Position numbers and translations under genes: made by a program
Part shown: positions 62,572 to 64,000 of the stretch, one piece after another
Position numbering within the stretch: the stretch's first letter is position 1
Layout: each line of letters opens with the position of its first letter
Notes under the pieces: model-generated
Databases searched by the model: none
What the model saw: only the letters and a program-made list of their open reading frames with translations
What the model was told of the DNA's origin: nothing
NCBI GenBank assembly: GCA_051877515.1
Contig: JBJEIY010000045.1
Coordinates: 16,139 to 80,138, forward strand
Direction: 5' to 3'
Source: XBB1006 sp051877515
Lineage (GTDB): Bacteria > Bacillota > Clostridia > Lachnospirales > Lachnospiraceae
DNA: 64,000 bases

Positions 62572-63312
62572 TTAAACTCTTAAGCTCCGAAGATATTGCT
62601 TCTGTTTATCCGTAATGCGATAACTTTCCACCGCCTTTTGAATGGTTTTGTTATGAGTCCAGTGGCAAAGACGCTGCTGCTCAAGATAGAGAATCGTGTC
62701 CTCCCACTGTTTTGCCAGTGCAGTTGCAAAAAACCAGGCCACCATCATACGGACATAGTATTCATCTGAGTTTGCTCTGACGGTTTGCTTACCCGATTGT
62801 TGACGCTCAGACGGATCCTTTTCCCATTCTCTATCTGTCTGCGCGGGAATCTCAAGATACTCCGGGCAAAAATCTTCATCCAGAAAATGGGTCATTAACA
62901 TTTCCATCCCAAAGCGGCTGGTATAGGCTTTTTTCGAAGCTGACCATTCCCGGATCTTTGTAAGAAGCTCCGGTTTATGCTTCTTAAAAACCTTGGGAGA
63001 AAGGATATCGCATACCGCCCAGTTATCCACATAAGGAAGAAAAGCCTCCACCCTCTGTACACACTGCGGGTAGATTTTTTCCTCATTCAGCAAAAGGCCG
63101 TGAAGCATGTTTTCATCATAGTACCGGTGCGGCAGCTCCTGCAAAAAAGCTTCTGCCGCATCGCTTCCGGAAATCTGCTTTGCCAGTTTTCTGGCCAGCG
63201 GAACGCGGACACCGATCACAGTCTCTGGTTGGATGGTGGGCGCTAGTTTTGCCTGAAATTCGGCATATCCCTCATCCCGCAATGCAAAAAGCTGTTGTTC
63301 TATTTCTTTCAT
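62572..63312 (-). CDS. AlkD-like DNA alkylation repair protein
   Basis: 246 residues of all-helical HEAT-like repeats. The VDNWAVCDILSP segment (near 95-107) matches the Trp/Asp part of the DNA-binding groove of AlkD glycosylases, and YVRMMVAWFFATALAKQW is also conserved in the family. A polar insertion of about 25 residues (from IPAQTDREWEKDP) separates two helices. It would remove positively charged alkylated bases. It is last in a minus-strand run after the LURP-one remnant, 20 bp apart. Confidence 0.88.
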   Translation of the reverse strand: MKEIEQQLFALRDEGYAEFQAKLAPTIQPETVIGVRVPLARKLAKQISGSDAAEAFLQELPHRYYDENMLHGLLLNEEKIYPQCVQRVEAFLPYVDNWAVCDILSPKVFKKHKPELLTKIREWSASKKAYTSRFGMEMLMTHFLDEDFCPEYLEIPAQTDREWEKDPSERQQSGKQTVRANSDEYYVRMMVAWFFATALAKQWEDTILYLEQQRLCHWTHNKTIQKAVESYRITDKQKQYLRSLRV

Positions 63313-63332
63313 AGCTGCTCCTTTCCCATGCT

Positions 63333-63630
63333 TTATCCATTATTCCGGGAGCACTTTTCTGCATCAATAGCCAGTACAAACATCAGCACCGGCAATGCAT
63401 CCTCCTGTCTGTCCACATCCATAATATAGGTATCCGTTAAATGAAGCAATTCCTTGGTAACCGTTGCCACATGGTTTCTGCCACTGTCCAGAATGGTATA
63501 ATCCCACTCCAGAAAATTGCCTTCCACATGCCAGCTGTCCTTTTACCTCAAAAATCGTATTCTCCTGCTCATCAAAAATATCATAGCTGTCGAACCACGA
63601 AAACAATCTCTGCTTAAACATCATTCTCAT
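63333..63630 (-). pseudogene. LURP-one (LOR) family gene with internal deletion and frameshift
   Basis: The start MRMMFKQRLFSWFDSYDIFD and the C-terminal block with GNFLEWDYTILDSG and VLAIDAEKCSRNNG both belong to the LURP-one-like (YxjI-type) family. They lie in different frames. The switch is at about 63530-63536, where ..VKGQL runs straight into WHVEGNF. About 100 codons remain of the usual about 160, so roughly 60 central residues are missing. This is a deletion that also breaks the frame, not a single-base error. The function of the family in bacteria is unclear. Confidence 0.75.
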
Positions 63631-63649
63631 ATGTATATTCCTCTCATTC

Positions 63650-63907
63650 CTAGGCGTCAAAATCGATGTGATAGTTCTCGTTACCAAAGTGGATATCCAC
63701 ATAATGAAGATCAAACTGATCTTCCAGAATACTCATGCAACCCTCATAGGAGAGCAAATCATCTTTTTTGATGAGAAAAAGATAGTCTCCCTCCTCCTTC
63801 TCATCCGCCTCGGCGCTGACATCCTCATAGAATTCCCGTCCGTCAATCTTACCCGGAAAACCGGCAGCTTTGATTTTTTCTTCGATCAACTGATATAATT
63901 CTTCCAT
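63650..63907 (-). CDS. small acidic protein of unknown function
   Basis: 85 residues, strongly acidic (ADEKEEGDYLF), no TM or signal peptide. Not recognised. It starts at ATG 63907 and ends 19 bp before the LURP-one remnant, so they were probably co-transcribed. Confidence 0.6.
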   Translation of the reverse strand: MEELYQLIEEKIKAAGFPGKIDGREFYEDVSAEADEKEEGDYLFLIKKDDLLSYEGCMSILEDQFDLHYVDIHFGNENYHIDFDA

Positions 63908-63926
63908 GGTGTACCTCTTTTCTATT

Positions 63927-64000
63927 TCACATTATCCTCGCATCAATTTCAGAAAGCAGTGTCTGGTACTTCTTCGTTTCATACCACCACTTTCCTTTTC
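63927..64000 (-). CDS. C-terminal end of an unidentified gene (cut by window edge)
   Basis: An open minus-strand frame enters from the edge, about 24 codons ending WWYETKKYQTLLSEID.. and TGA at 63927-63929, 19 bp before the next start. The composition looks coding, but too little is visible to name it. Confidence 0.45.
   Translation of the reverse strand, partial: KGKWWYETKKYQTLLSEIDARIM

Overview
The window looks like a chromosomal segment of a low-to-mid GC Gram-positive gut Clostridium, most likely a Lachnospiraceae member. The evidence is strong AGGAGG-type ribosome binding sites, near-consensus sigma-A promoters, an rpmG-secE-nusG-rplKAJL-rpoBC-str ribosomal block, a UPF0735-type ACT protein in the threonine operon, and secreted proteins built from FN3 and Big_2 modules. 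One run of 100 Ns (60478-60577) marks a scaffold gap inside a tandem repeat. No tRNA, rRNA, CRISPR array, transposase or prophage gene was seen.

Layout. 1-3779 (minus): a phosphate operon of a Na/Pi cotransporter with PhoU domain, an OmpR-type regulator and a PhoR-like kinase, behind an array of Pho-box-like repeats. 4051-6174 (plus): a GNAT acetyltransferase and a six-TM chemoreceptor. 6278-14312 (minus): TldE/TldD, a POT peptide transporter, an orphan CbiL-type methyltransferase, a MATE exporter, a CarD regulator and a second GNAT. 14588-32428 (minus): tuf, fusA, rpsG, rpsL, rpoC, rpoB, an MFS gene wedged between rpoB and rplL, then rplL, rplJ with an L10 leader, rplA, rplK, nusG, secE and rpmG. 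32594-34945 (plus): a short attenuator-like leader followed by metY and metA. 35102-36409 (plus): an orphan FliD-like protein. 36535-43870 (minus): a secreted Ig-like/FN3 protein, a glycosyltransferase, a Dabb protein, a HAD phosphatase and a GH25 lysozyme. 43981-49784 (minus): a five-gene operon of unknown pathway (phosphodiester glycosidase, FGGY kinase, two-domain class II aldolase, GtrA, class III aminotransferase). 49938-59680: peptidases (two M24, PepD, proline iminopeptidase) around the threonine genes thrC-thrB-ACT and the divergent hom. 59692-64000: a DUF2161 nuclease-fold protein, a 33-bp tandem repeat array, a Cache/HAMP chemoreceptor, an AlkD-like protein, a broken LURP-one gene and a small unknown gene.

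How the parts fit. metY-metA and hom-thrB-thrC all draw on homoserine, so the window holds both branches leading to Met and Thr. The oligopeptide importer, TldD/E, PepD, M24 peptidases and proline iminopeptidase suggest a peptide-using lifestyle. The translation/transcription block is cut into several units by terminators and promoters that are visible in the sequence. The strongest leads for new biology are the uncharacterised metY leader RNA, the five-gene sugar-phosphate/aminotransferase operon and the 33-bp array. The MFS gene with a GC-rich hairpin cassette inside the rplL-rpoB junction is a further lead.
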